Origin: Actinomycetes bacterium
GTDB taxonomy: Bacteria; Actinomycetota; Acidimicrobiia; Spongiisociales; UBA4744
Assembly: GCA_024641205.1 (NCBI GenBank)
Contig: JAHEDM010000030.1
Location: forward strand, 1-12,669
Reading direction: 5' to 3'
DNA: 12,669 nucleotides
The number at the start of each line of letters is the position of its first letter. Positions within the stretch are counted from its first letter, which is position 1. The position numbers and the translations under genes were made by a program. This document shows positions 1-7,535 of this stretch, piece after piece. The notes under the pieces are model-generated. The model worked only from the letters and a program-made list of their open reading frames with translations, did no database searches and was not told the origin of the DNA.

Positions 1-340
1 CCACGAACAGCTTGAGCCGGTCGACGATCGATGTCGACGCGGCCAGCGAGATGGGTACCAGGATCGTGGTCAGTACCACCAACAGCAGAGAGATACCGTC
101 GACTCCGAGGTGCCAGGAAATACCCCACGGCTCGTACCAGGGAGCCTTCTCGACGAACTGGAACGCAGCGACGCCCTTTTCGAAAGCAAAAAAGAGGTAG
201 GCGGCCAACCCGAGCGGGAGCATGCTCAATGCCACGCCGACGGGCAGGATCACTTCCCGGCGGCGCTCAGGAATCAGCGCGATGAGCATCGCGGCGGCGG
301 CCGGCAGGAGGATCAGAACTGAGAGAATCGGGAAGTCCAC
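1..340 (-). CDS. nuoM: NADH-quinone oxidoreductase subunit M, 5' part (truncated by window edge)
   Basis: Antiporter-like proton-pumping subunit of the complex I membrane arm. Only the first 113 codons are present and the gene continues past the left edge. Reading from a GTG at 340 the protein begins MDFPILSVLILLPAAAAML, then has a second hydrophobic stretch (VGVALSMLPLGLAAYLFF), then the NuoM-type segment around residues 75-95 containing WHLGVDGISLLLVVLTT, which leads into the third transmembrane helix. Full-length NuoM is usually about 500 residues, so roughly a fifth is visible. The nuoL stop (TAG, 343-341) directly abuts the GTG, and a GGGGGG run at 347-352 sits 6 nt upstream as a ribosome binding site. 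Position after nuoL is the standard order and supports NuoM over the related NuoN or NuoL. The identity is firm; the key lysines and glutamate of the pump lie mostly outside the window. Confidence 0.95.
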   Translation of the reverse strand, partial: MDFPILSVLILLPAAAAMLIALIPERRREVILPVGVALSMLPLGLAAYLFFAFEKGVAAFQFVEKAPWYEPWGISWHLGVDGISLLLVVLTTILVPISLAASTSIVDRLKLFV

Positions 341-2239
341 CTACAACCCCCCACTACTCAAGAACCAGACAACCAGACCAACCGCACCGGCGGCCAGCAC
401 GAGCGCATAGTTCCTCACCAAACCGGTTTGGAGAGGCCGCAGGGCGGTGGAGACTCGCTGCACCAGCACCCCCAAACCATTGGCGATCCCGTCGACCAGC
501 CGGTTATCGAAGGAAAACGCCGCCCAATTCGAGAGTTTCTTGCCGGGGAGCACGATCATCCTTCCGTACATCTGATCGACCCAGTAGGCGTTCTCCATGG
601 CGAACCAGGGGCGGCGAATCCTGGCCAGCAGCCCCTCGCGACGCTCCTCCGGACCCAGGTAAAGGGCGGCGGCCATGAGGATGCCGATCACCCCTGCCAG
701 CACGGAGACACCCGCCAGGATCCACAGCAGTGCTCCCTCAGGAGCGTGGGCCAGCTCAACGCCTTCGAAGGCCGGTTCCAGGAAATGCTCGAGGCCCAGC
801 CGGAAGGGCGTGTTGACCAGGCCACCGACCACCGTCAGCGCCGCCAGGACCATCAGGGGGACCGTCATGGTGAAGGGAGACTCGTGGGGATGCACACCGT
901 CATCCCAGCGCGGCTTCCCGAGGAAGGTGAGGATGAACATACGGGACATGTAAAAGGCGGTGATCATGGCAGTGATCAGCCCGATCGCCCACAGAACGTA
1001 GTAGAACCCGCCTTTTTCGAAGGCCGTACCCAGGATCTCGTCCTTCGACCAGAACCCGGCCAGCGGGGGAATGCCGGCAATGGCCAGCGTGGCGATCCCC
1101 ATCGTCCATCCGGTGATCTTCATCTTCCCAAAGAGGCCACCCATCTTGTTCATGTTCTGCTCGTCCGCCATCGCGTGGATCACCGAACCGGCTCCAAGGA
1201 ACAGCAGCGCCTTGAAGAAGGCATGGGTCATGAGGTGGAAGACCCCCGCCACGTAGGCGGCGGAGCCGACCCCGATGAACATGTAACCGAGCTGGCTGAT
1301 GGTCGAGTACGCCAGCACTCGTTTGATGTCCCGTTGAGCGACGGCGATGGTGGCAGCCAGCAGTGCCGTGAGCGCACCGATGGTGGCGACGGCCACCGAA
1401 GCGGTATCCGAGAGTGCGTAGATCGGCGAGGTGCGGGCCACAACGTAGACGCCTGCGGTGACCATGGTGGCAGCATGGATCAGCGCCGAGACCGGGGTCG
1501 GGCCTTCCATCGCATCCGGCAGCCAAACGTAGAGCGGTATCTGGGCCGACTTGCCCGCCGCTCCGACCAGGAAGAGGAGTCCGATGGCCGTGGCCGTCCC
1601 AGCTCCCAGTAGCTCGCCGGGGTTCTCCAGTACCTGGCTGTAGGACAGCGTGCCGAAAGTGGTGAAGACCAGCATCAAGGCGATCATGAAGCCGAAGTCG
1701 CCGATCCGGTTGACGATGAACGCCTTCTTGCCTGCCGCTGCCGCCGACGGACGAGTGAACCAGAACGAGATGAGCAGGTAGGAACACAGGCCGACCAACT
1801 CCCAGCCGAGGAACAGGACGGCGAAGTTGTTGGCCAGCACCAGGGTCAGCATGGAAGTCGCGAACAGGTTGAGGTAGGTGAAGAATCGCCCGAATCGTTC
1901 GTCGCCGTGCATGTACCCGACCGAGTAGATGTGGATCAGCGTTCCGACGCCGCTCACCACCAGGACCATCAGCGCCGAAAGGGGATCCCACAGCAGTTCG
2001 GCTCTAGCGCCCAGGGCAGGGATCCAGTCGAAGAGGTAGACCGTCTCCGGGTGAGCTTCGCCCCGGAAGAACGGAACAGCCGCGATCAGCCCGATGACGA
2101 ACGACGACCCGATCATCGCCGAAGCGATCCACCCGGCGAACGGCTCGCCGATCCGCCGCCCGAAGAAATGCAGGAACACTGCTCCCAAAGCAGGCAAGGC
2201 AATGACGAGCCAGATGTTCTCGATGAGGAAGTCGCTCAC
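341..2239 (-). CDS. nuoL: NADH-quinone oxidoreductase subunit L
   Basis: Distal antiporter-like subunit of the complex I membrane arm, which pumps protons and carries the long lateral helix that braces NuoM and NuoN. It has 632 residues, normal for NuoL. The conserved charged residues of the pump are visible: Glu147 in GWELVG, Lys230 in AAGKSAQIPLYVWLPDAMEG, His255 in LIHAATMV, His335 and His339 plus Lys343 in FHLMTHAFFKALLFLGAG, and Lys399 in GFWSKDE. The C-terminal part (about residues 530-632) has a long amphipathic stretch followed by a final hydrophobic helix, as expected for the lateral arm. The start is GTG at 2239, chosen because AGGAGG at 2248-2253 lies 8 nt upstream and the N-terminus (SDFLIENIWLVIALPALGA) fits the family. 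A 97-bp spacer with heptamer repeats separates it from nuoK; nuoM follows with no gap. Confidence 0.98.
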   Translation of the reverse strand: MSDFLIENIWLVIALPALGAVFLHFFGRRIGEPFAGWIASAMIGSSFVIGLIAAVPFFRGEAHPETVYLFDWIPALGARAELLWDPLSALMVLVVSGVGTLIHIYSVGYMHGDERFGRFFTYLNLFATSMLTLVLANNFAVLFLGWELVGLCSYLLISFWFTRPSAAAAGKKAFIVNRIGDFGFMIALMLVFTTFGTLSYSQVLENPGELLGAGTATAIGLLFLVGAAGKSAQIPLYVWLPDAMEGPTPVSALIHAATMVTAGVYVVARTSPIYALSDTASVAVATIGALTALLAATIAVAQRDIKRVLAYSTISQLGYMFIGVGSAAYVAGVFHLMTHAFFKALLFLGAGSVIHAMADEQNMNKMGGLFGKMKITGWTMGIATLAIAGIPPLAGFWSKDEILGTAFEKGGFYYVLWAIGLITAMITAFYMSRMFILTFLGKPRWDDGVHPHESPFTMTVPLMVLAALTVVGGLVNTPFRLGLEHFLEPAFEGVELAHAPEGALLWILAGVSVLAGVIGILMAAALYLGPEERREGLLARIRRPWFAMENAYWVDQMYGRMIVLPGKKLSNWAAFSFDNRLVDGIANGLGVLVQRVSTALRPLQTGLVRNYALVLAAGAVGLVVWFLSSGGL

Positions 2240-2247
2240 GGGTGCAA

Positions 2248-2253
2248 CCTCCT
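2248..2253 (-). promoter_or_regulatory. Ribosome binding site of nuoL
   Basis: AGGAGG on the minus strand, 8 nt before the GTG at 2239. It fixes the start of nuoL, which lacks an overlapping upstream gene. Confidence 0.8.
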
Positions 2254-2284
2254 CGTGACAACCGGGCGGCCGGCCAGAACATCA

Positions 2285-2319
2285 AGCTGGAAGCTGGAAG
2301 CTGGATGCTGGAAGCTGAT
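2285..2319. repeat. Heptamer tandem array in the nuoK-nuoL spacer
   Basis: Five consecutive 7-bp units on the plus strand: AGCTGGA three times, then TGCTGGA, then AGCTGAT. Two units depart from AGCTGGA. The array occupies the middle of the 97-bp spacer between nuoK (stop 2339-2337) and nuoL (GTG 2239). No inverted partner array is present here, unlike at the nuoH-nuoI and nuoD-nuoE junctions. It is joined directly to the 23-bp block at 2317-2339. I infer a dispersed intergenic repeat family; its function is unknown. Confidence 0.8.
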
Positions 2320-2339
2320 CGAGCGTAGCGAGATCTTCA
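2317..2339 (-). repeat. Conserved 23-bp block at the nuoK stop codon (copy 1)
   Basis: On the minus strand this is the nuoK TGA followed by AGATCTCGCT-A-CGCTCGATC. The same sequence with one substitution (G for A) follows the nuoD TGA at 9552-9530. In both places it lies between the stop codon and a heptamer array, so it looks like a fixed end of one repeat element. It contains a direct repeat CGCT-N-CGCT. No coding function. Confidence 0.75.
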
Positions 2340-2642
2340 TCCCTTCATCTCCGAGAGTTCGTCGACCGAGGCGGTTGCCCGAGCCCGGAAGATCGAAACG
2401 ATGATCGCCAACCCGATGACGACCTCAGCGGCGGCCACTACCAGCACAAAGAAGACGGCAAACTGACCGGCGAGGTTCTGCAACTCCCGTCCAACCGAGA
2501 CAAAGGTCAGGTTGACGGCGTTGAGCATCAGCTCGATCGACATGAACATGATGATGGCATTGCGGCGGATGAGCAGACCTGCGGCACCGATCACAAACAG
2601 CACTGCAGCAAGAATCAGATACCAGTCGACGGTTACCGTCAT
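2337..2642 (-). CDS. nuoK: NADH-quinone oxidoreductase subunit K
   Basis: Small membrane subunit of complex I (homologue of mitochondrial ND4L) that carries part of the central chain of charged residues linking quinone reduction to pumping. It has 101 residues, the usual length, and three hydrophobic helices. The two family-defining buried glutamates are present: Glu37 in MSIELMLNAVNL and Glu73 in AAAEVVIGLAI, matching Glu36 and Glu72 of E. coli NuoK. ATG at 2642 overlaps the nuoJ stop by 4 nt (ATGA), with GAGGAGG upstream inside nuoJ. The gene ends DELSEMKG, and its TGA is the first triplet of a repeated 23-bp block. Confidence 0.98.
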   Translation of the reverse strand: MTVTVDWYLILAAVLFVIGAAGLLIRRNAIIMFMSIELMLNAVNLTFVSVGRELQNLAGQFAVFFVLVVAAAEVVIGLAIIVSIFRARATASVDELSEMKG

Positions 2643-3181
2643 GGGGCATCCTCCTCGCTGCGTTGTCGCCGGCGGGGTGAGTAGAAGGCAAGGGCCAGCG
2701 CACCGACCGCAGCAATGATCAGGAGGAGGGACGTGGCTTCAAACGGAAGGAGCCAGACGGTGAACAGGTCGTCGCCGATCGCTTCAACCGTGCCGTTGAC
2801 TTCCGGGCCGGCGATAGCAGGCCCCGTCACCCAGGTGAACCGCCCGCCGACTGCAACGACCACGCCGATCACGACCACCGACAGGCCGAGCAGGACAACC
2901 AGCGGGCGCTGGAATCTGATGTTCTCGGTCAGATTCTCTTCTTTGTCGACCCCGATCAGCATGATGACGAACAGGAACAAGGTCATGACCGCGCCGGCAT
3001 AGACGATCACCTGCACGGCGGCCACGAAATGAGCGGCCTGCACCACATAGAACACGGCCAGCGAGAAGAGGGTGAGCATGAGCCCCATCGCGCTGTGGAC
3101 CGGGTTCTTGGCGGCCACCACGGTCAGCCCACCGACGAGGGCAAGCGAACCGAATATGAAGAAGAGGATGAGTTCAGTCAT
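2639..3181 (-). CDS. nuoJ: NADH-quinone oxidoreductase subunit J
   Basis: Membrane subunit of complex I (homologue of ND6). It has 180 residues and five predicted hydrophobic helices, with a loop of about 35 residues (GGRFTWVTGPAIAGPEVNG region) before the last helix. The hallmark third helix, which forms the pi-bulge involved in coupling, is seen at about residues 56-77: VQVIVYAGAVMTLFLFVIML, with Tyr61 and Gly63. The frame is open further upstream, to an ATG at 3433. The ATG at 3181 is preferred because it has AAGGAGG 5 nt upstream, overlaps the nuoI stop by 8 nt (ATGACTGA), and gives the normal N-terminus MTELILFFIFGSLALVGG. The basic tail RRRQRSEEDAP is probably cytoplasmic. Confidence 0.97.
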   Translation of the reverse strand: MTELILFFIFGSLALVGGLTVVAAKNPVHSAMGLMLTLFSLAVFYVVQAAHFVAAVQVIVYAGAVMTLFLFVIMLIGVDKEENLTENIRFQRPLVVLLGLSVVVIGVVVAVGGRFTWVTGPAIAGPEVNGTVEAIGDDLFTVWLLPFEATSLLLIIAAVGALALAFYSPRRRQRSEEDAP

Positions 3182-3833
3182 CTTCGCCTCCTTCGCTTTC
3201 AGGCAGATCGCCTGCCTGCCCACGCTCGGGCGGACGCAGGCCGATCCCGGCCGATCGGCTCCAACCAGGAATACCCTCGAAGGCGGCCCGGCCGGAGGGA
3301 GCGGTCGCCCGCATCCAACCGTCGGCTTCCTTGAGCTCACTGAGGTTGACCATCGGGTCCTGTTCGCGGGTGAACATGTGATTGGGAATGCCATCGGGAT
3401 CGACCAGCAACTCTTTCTTGGTGTATATGGCATCGTTGCGATCGGTGACCGACATCTCGAAGAGGTGGGTCATCGTGATGGCTTCCGTCGGGCAAGCTTC
3501 GACGCACAGCCCGCAGAAGATGCACCGCAGCATGTTGATGTCGTACACGAACCCGTAGCGTTCCCCCGGACTGACCGGATCGTCCATCGGGTTGTCTGCG
3601 CCGCGCACATAGATGCAGCTGGCCGGACAGGCTCCGGCGCAAAGCTCACACCCGATGCATTTCTCCATCCCGTCCTGATGCCGGTTGAGCACATGGCGAC
3701 CGTGGAAACGCTCGGGCTTTTGGCGCGACTCTTTCGGGTACTCGGTGGTCAGCAGACCATCCCCGAAGATGGTCTTGCGCATCACCCGAAGCGTGACGGC
3801 AAACCCTTTGCGGAGATCGTTGATCATGCCCAT
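3174..3833 (-). CDS. nuoI: NADH-quinone oxidoreductase subunit I (2x[4Fe-4S] ferredoxin-type)
   Basis: Q-module subunit that carries clusters N6a and N6b and passes electrons from NuoG to the terminal cluster N2 in NuoB. It has 219 residues. Two complete ferredoxin motifs are visible: Cys59, 62, 65, 69 (CIGCELCAGACPASC) and Cys104, 107, 110, 114 (CIFCGLCVEACPTEA). The N-terminus (MGMINDLRKGFAVTLRVM) is the amphipathic segment that docks on the membrane arm. The last 50 or so residues are low-complexity and rich in Gly, Arg, Pro and Glu, ending PESEGGEDD, and are probably disordered. ATG at 3833 has GGAG about 5 nt upstream; an ATG two codons later is a possible alternative. A 172-bp repeat-filled spacer separates it from nuoH. 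Confidence 0.98.
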   Translation of the reverse strand: MGMINDLRKGFAVTLRVMRKTIFGDGLLTTEYPKESRQKPERFHGRHVLNRHQDGMEKCIGCELCAGACPASCIYVRGADNPMDDPVSPGERYGFVYDINMLRCIFCGLCVEACPTEAITMTHLFEMSVTDRNDAIYTKKELLVDPDGIPNHMFTREQDPMVNLSELKEADGWMRATAPSGRAAFEGIPGWSRSAGIGLRPPERGQAGDLPESEGGEDD

Positions 3834-3843
3834 GGCTTCTCCG

Positions 3844-4006
3844 AGCTTCCAGCTGCCAGCTTCCAGCTGCCGGCTTCACTATGCGACTTCATGCGGAACC
3901 AGGTGTTTGTGAGCCACGTCTCACGCGGCCCACCTGCTTGCGCGAGGGAGTCGGCCACCAGCAGGTCAAGAGCTGGCGGCTGGTTGCTGGCGGCTGGTTG
4001 CTGGTT
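3844..4006. repeat. Composite element: inverted heptamer arrays flanking a 93-bp core, nuoH-nuoI spacer
   Basis: Left array at 3844-3878: AGCTTCC, AGCTGCC, AGCTTCC, AGCTGCC, GGCTTCA. Right array at 3972-4006: GCTGGCG, GCTGGTT, GCTGGCG, GCTGGTT, GCTGGTT. Each has five 7-bp units. The left array read on the other strand is built on the same GCTGG core, so the two are inverted relative to each other, and both alternate two unit types. In RNA they could pair as 5-bp GCUGG/CCAGC helices separated by 2-nt internal loops. The core (3879-3971) has two small dyads, GTGAG/CTCAC (3909-3924) and ACCTGC/GCAGGT (3932-3966). The right array overlaps the nuoH TAA by one base, and the left array ends about 10 nt before the nuoI ATG. 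It resembles a non-coding miniature element, but I see no transposase or obvious target duplication. Confidence 0.7.
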
Positions 4007-5070
4007 TAGCTCCATGGTGCTCCGAACTGACGGATGCCGACCACAAAGGCCGACAAGACCAACCAGGCGAGGGCGGCCGGGATGAGGCGCTTCCAACCGA
4101 GTTGCATCAACTGGTCGTAACGCAACCTCGGGAGGGTTGCCCGCACCCACATGAAGATGAAGATCAACGCGAAGGTCTTGATGAAGAAGTAGATGATCGG
4201 CAATACCCAGGCGAAGAAACCGGTCAATCCGAAGGTCGGGCCGTTCCAACCACCGAGGAACAACGTGGCGGCGATGGCCGACATGTTGAACATGTTGATG
4301 TACTCCGCCAGGAAGAAACAGGCGAACCGGAACCCCGAATATTCGGTGTGGAACCCACCGACGATCTCCTGTTCGGCCTCTACCAGGTCGAAAGGGGCCC
4401 GGTTGGTCTCGGCGATGATTGAAATGAAGAAGATCACGAACGACACGAACAATGGAACGATGTTCCAGCGAGGAATGATGCCGCCCCAGGTTCCGGCCTG
4501 CGAAGCAACGATCTCGGAAATCGACAGGGTTCCGGCGTAGAAGACAACCGGGACCAGCGCCAAACCCATGGCAGCTTCGTAGGATATCGCCTGAGCGGTT
4601 GCCCGAACGCCCCCGAGCAGCGGGTACTTGGAGCCGGAGGACCAGCCGGCCAGAACGACGGCATACACAGCCAGTGACGACATGGCCAGGATGAACAGGA
4701 GCCCGATATTCAAATCGGTCCCTTGCATGGAGATCTCCCGTTCGATGCCGCCCAGGGTGACGGTGAACGATGGGCCGATCGGCACCACCATGAAAATGAG
4801 GAAGGCCGGGATCAGGGTCAACACCGGGGCAAGCAGATACATGCCGACTTCGGCTTTGTTTGGGCGGATCTGCTCCTTGAACAGCAGTTTCAGACCATCG
4901 GCCAGCGTTTGCAGCATGCCCCAGGGGCCGGCGCGTTCTGGACCGATGCGGTTCTGCATGTCTGCGACCACTTTCCGCTCGATCCACACCAGCAGAATGG
5001 TGGCGACCAGCAGTAAGGCAAATACGACGACCACCTTGACGAGCACGATGGCCACATCCCAACCGTCCAT
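4006..5070 (-). CDS. nuoH: NADH-quinone oxidoreductase subunit H
   Basis: Membrane subunit at the heel of complex I (homologue of ND1). It forms the quinone entry channel and the first part of the proton path. It has 354 residues and about eight hydrophobic helices. Family signatures: WIERKVVADMQNRIGPERAG (residues 29-48) continuing to LADGLKLLFKE; GWSSGSKYPLLGGVRATAQA followed by ISYE with Glu165; and AETNRAPFDLVEAEQE (220-235) with Glu221, then VGGFHTEYSGF. These are the E-channel and quinone-chamber segments. The start is ATG 5070, which shares one base with the nuoG stop (TGATG) and has AAGGAGGT about 9 nt upstream. A start at 5136 in the same frame is rejected because it would lie within nuoG and add an unlikely tail. 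TAA stop at 4008-4006. Confidence 0.98.
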   Translation of the reverse strand: MDGWDVAIVLVKVVVVFALLLVATILLVWIERKVVADMQNRIGPERAGPWGMLQTLADGLKLLFKEQIRPNKAEVGMYLLAPVLTLIPAFLIFMVVPIGPSFTVTLGGIEREISMQGTDLNIGLLFILAMSSLAVYAVVLAGWSSGSKYPLLGGVRATAQAISYEAAMGLALVPVVFYAGTLSISEIVASQAGTWGGIIPRWNIVPLFVSFVIFFISIIAETNRAPFDLVEAEQEIVGGFHTEYSGFRFACFFLAEYINMFNMSAIAATLFLGGWNGPTFGLTGFFAWVLPIIYFFIKTFALIFIFMWVRATLPRLRYDQLMQLGWKRLIPAALAWLVLSAFVVGIRQFGAPWS

Positions 5071-7535
5071 CAGGCACTCACCTCCTTGCCGGCTGCTACC
5101 ACCACGGAGAGAGCCGCACCGAGGGAAGGGGTCCACGGTTGGTTGAAGGGTACGTAGACCACGCCGGTCAGCAGCGACGAGTCGAGGACGGCCGGTAGCC
5201 GAATCGAGGCATCCACCGACTTGACCTCGACCAGCGCCCCCTCGGTCACGCCGAGCCGGCCGGCATCCTCAGGATGCAGATGAACGGCCGCCCCGGGCGC
5301 CAACGCGTGGAGGGAGAGGCTGTTGCGCATCAGCACGCCGTCGTCGTAGAGCGTCCGGGCCAGATGGAGGGCGAACGCCCCGCTCGACGGTTGCCGGCTC
5401 ATCGCTTCCAGCGCCTTCCGGTCGGCTGCGGCCGGATGATGGATGAGCGGTTGAACGGCCTCGCCGTAGGGGACGACGGCGCCTTCCTTCTCGTCCCACT
5501 CGAGCAACTCCCACGTCATTCCGGCGTAGGCAGGCGCTACGTCTGCGATCTCCTTGCAGATCGCTTCCGCGGAGGCGAAAGCCAGCGGCTTGCTCAGCCT
5601 CCGGGAAATGTCGTCAAGAATCGCCCAATCGGCCTGGGATTGGCCGGGTCCGGTCACGATGCGGTTGACCTTCTGGACTCGTCCCTCGAGATTGGTTACG
5701 GTGCCTTCCTTCTCGCCGAAGGCCTCGGCAGGCAAGACGACGTCCGCCAGTTGGTTCGTATCGGTGAGAAACAGGTCGATGGCAACGACGAACTCGGCGG
5801 CCTCGATTCCCCGACGGGCGACCGTAGCATCTGGCACGTCCCGAACTGGGTCGGCCCCGAGCAGGATGAGCGCCTTCAGGTCGCCGACCGCCAGGCCTTC
5901 GAGAATTCCCAGGGTGTCGCGGGCTTCGTGTGTCGGGATCGGACCCCACACTGCTTCCAGTTGGGCCATCGCCTCGGCATCGTCGGCCGCGACCCGCCCC
6001 GGCAAGAGGCTCGGGGCCACTCCCATGTCGAGCGCACCAAAGACGTTGGAACGGCGGGCAAACGGCAGCACAGTGGCGTCGGGAAGACCAAGAGCGAACC
6101 CGGCTACGGCTTCCGCCAGTTCCGGCGCTTCAGTGAGACCGGTCCGTCCGACGATGGCAACGACCGGGCCGTGCGACAAGGTCTCGAGAACTGCTGCGTA
6201 GTCACCCTCGCCGCCGGCCAGATCGGCCAGCAGTCCGAACCCTTGCCCCGGCCGGTAGGTCAATTTGTGGGTGGCACGGTCGTCCAGACCGGTGCGACGC
6301 GGATGGATCACGACCAGCTTGGCCCCGCCCTCTTGCACCGCATGACGGACCCGCAGGTAGAGCGAACCGGACTCCTCCTTGAGGTCGGGAGCCCACAGCA
6401 GGATCGCGGCGGCATGGTCGAGATCGCCGATCTTCGCCCGGGGCGATACCCCGGCCAGAAAACGAGCATCAAGACCGTCGTCGAGTTGGGCATCGAGATG
6501 ATTGCTCCCGACCACGGTCCGCATGAATTTCCCGAACGCATAGGCATCTTCGTTCGTGGAACGTGCGCCACCGATGCCGCCTACCGCCTCACCGCCGTGC
6601 TCCTCGATGATGCTCCCGAGTCGTTCTGCCACCAGATCGAGCGCATCCGCCCAGGTGGTTTCCTGAAACTCGCCGTCCACTTTGATGAGCGGTGTGCGGA
6701 GGCGGTTTTCCGATCCGATGAATTCGAACCCAAAACGGCATTTGTCGCTCAGCCATCCCTGGTTCGTGGCGTCGTTGTCGACCCCATTGAATCGGAGAAC
6801 GTCGTTTCGACTGGCTTCGACCGCGATGCTGCACCCGACCGTGCAATGGGAGCAACTGCTCTCGACCCGGCGCAGATCCCAAGGTCGGGCTTTGAAACGG
6901 TAGGCGCTGGCGGTGAGCGCCCCCACCGGGCATATCTGCACGGTGTTGCCGGAGAAATACGAGCTGAAGGGGAGATCCGGGAACGTCTGGACCTGGGTGT
7001 GATTGCCCCGATCCTTGAACTCGATCAATGGATCGCCGGCAATCTCATCGGCAAACCGCGTGCACCGGGCGCAGAGAATGCAGCGTTCCCGATCGAGAAA
7101 CACCAGGTCGGAGATGGGGATCGGCTTTTCGAAATGCCGCTTTTCTTCGACGAACCGGCTCTCACCCGGCCCGTAGGCCATGGTCTGATCTTGCAGCGGA
7201 CATTCGCCGCCCTTGTCGCACACCGGGCAGTCGAGCGGATGGTTGATCAGCAGAAACTCGAGGATGCCCGCCTGGGCTTTTTTGGTGGTTTCGGAGGCGG
7301 TGTGGACGACCATGCCGGCCGAGGCGGGGGTGGTGCACGAGGTGGTGAGGATCGTGCCGCGCGGTGTCTCGATCTCGACGAGACACATCCGGCACATCCC
7401 CACTTCTTTCATCCGCGGGTGCCAGCAGAAACGTGGGATATACGTGCCGTGATCCTGGGCGGCCTTGATCACCAGTTCCCCGGCAGGCACTTCGATCTCC
7501 CGGCCGTCGACTGTGATCTTGACGAGATCAGTCAA
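5070..7535 (-). CDS. nuoG: NADH-quinone oxidoreductase subunit G
   Basis: Largest N-module subunit, which relays electrons from NuoF/NuoE to NuoI. It has 821 residues. The N-terminal [2Fe-2S] ferredoxin domain has Cys37, 48, 51, 67. The His/Cys cluster N5 motif is His99, Cys103, 106, 112 (HPLDCPVCDKGGEC). Cluster N4 uses Cys152, 155, 158 and Cys202 (CILCARC, ICPVGAL). An extra four-cysteine set, Cys228, 231, 235, 266 (CSHCTVGC ... DKC), marks the off-path cluster N7 found in E. coli and Thermus. Residues from about 220 on are a molybdopterin-oxidoreductase-like fold, without an assigned cofactor in this family. The start is TTG at 7535: no ATG or GTG fits nearby, it overlaps the nuoF stop by 8 nt (TTGACTGA), AAGGGGGG lies 7 nt upstream, and TDLVKITVDGREIEVPAG follows. 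Confidence 0.97.
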   Translation of the reverse strand: MTDLVKITVDGREIEVPAGELVIKAAQDHGTYIPRFCWHPRMKEVGMCRMCLVEIETPRGTILTTSCTTPASAGMVVHTASETTKKAQAGILEFLLINHPLDCPVCDKGGECPLQDQTMAYGPGESRFVEEKRHFEKPIPISDLVFLDRERCILCARCTRFADEIAGDPLIEFKDRGNHTQVQTFPDLPFSSYFSGNTVQICPVGALTASAYRFKARPWDLRRVESSCSHCTVGCSIAVEASRNDVLRFNGVDNDATNQGWLSDKCRFGFEFIGSENRLRTPLIKVDGEFQETTWADALDLVAERLGSIIEEHGGEAVGGIGGARSTNEDAYAFGKFMRTVVGSNHLDAQLDDGLDARFLAGVSPRAKIGDLDHAAAILLWAPDLKEESGSLYLRVRHAVQEGGAKLVVIHPRRTGLDDRATHKLTYRPGQGFGLLADLAGGEGDYAAVLETLSHGPVVAIVGRTGLTEAPELAEAVAGFALGLPDATVLPFARRSNVFGALDMGVAPSLLPGRVAADDAEAMAQLEAVWGPIPTHEARDTLGILEGLAVGDLKALILLGADPVRDVPDATVARRGIEAAEFVVAIDLFLTDTNQLADVVLPAEAFGEKEGTVTNLEGRVQKVNRIVTGPGQSQADWAILDDISRRLSKPLAFASAEAICKEIADVAPAYAGMTWELLEWDEKEGAVVPYGEAVQPLIHHPAAADRKALEAMSRQPSSGAFALHLARTLYDDGVLMRNSLSLHALAPGAAVHLHPEDAGRLGVTEGALVEVKSVDASIRLPAVLDSSLLTGVVYVPFNQPWTPSLGAALSVVVAAGKEVSA

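Noticed and set aside
428..1612. A 394-codon open frame on the plus strand, antisense to nuoL, and similar ones antisense to nuoF (7465-8673) and nuoD (10024-11238)
   Set aside because: Each lies wholly opposite a well-supported nuo gene and gives low-complexity, charged translations typical of antisense frames in GC-rich DNA.
3879..3971. Small coding gene within the nuoH-nuoI spacer core
   Set aside because: Open frames through it exist only as parts of longer shadow frames. No ribosome site or recognisable protein was seen, and the flanks are repeats.
2281..4010. CRISPR array
   Set aside because: The units are 7 bp and contiguous, without spacers of 30 bp or so, and no cas gene is near.
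3824..5077. A 417-codon minus-strand open frame crossing nuoH and the nuoH-nuoI spacer
   Set aside because: It is out of frame with nuoH over most of its length and translates the heptamer repeats into a repetitive tail. No domain is visible.
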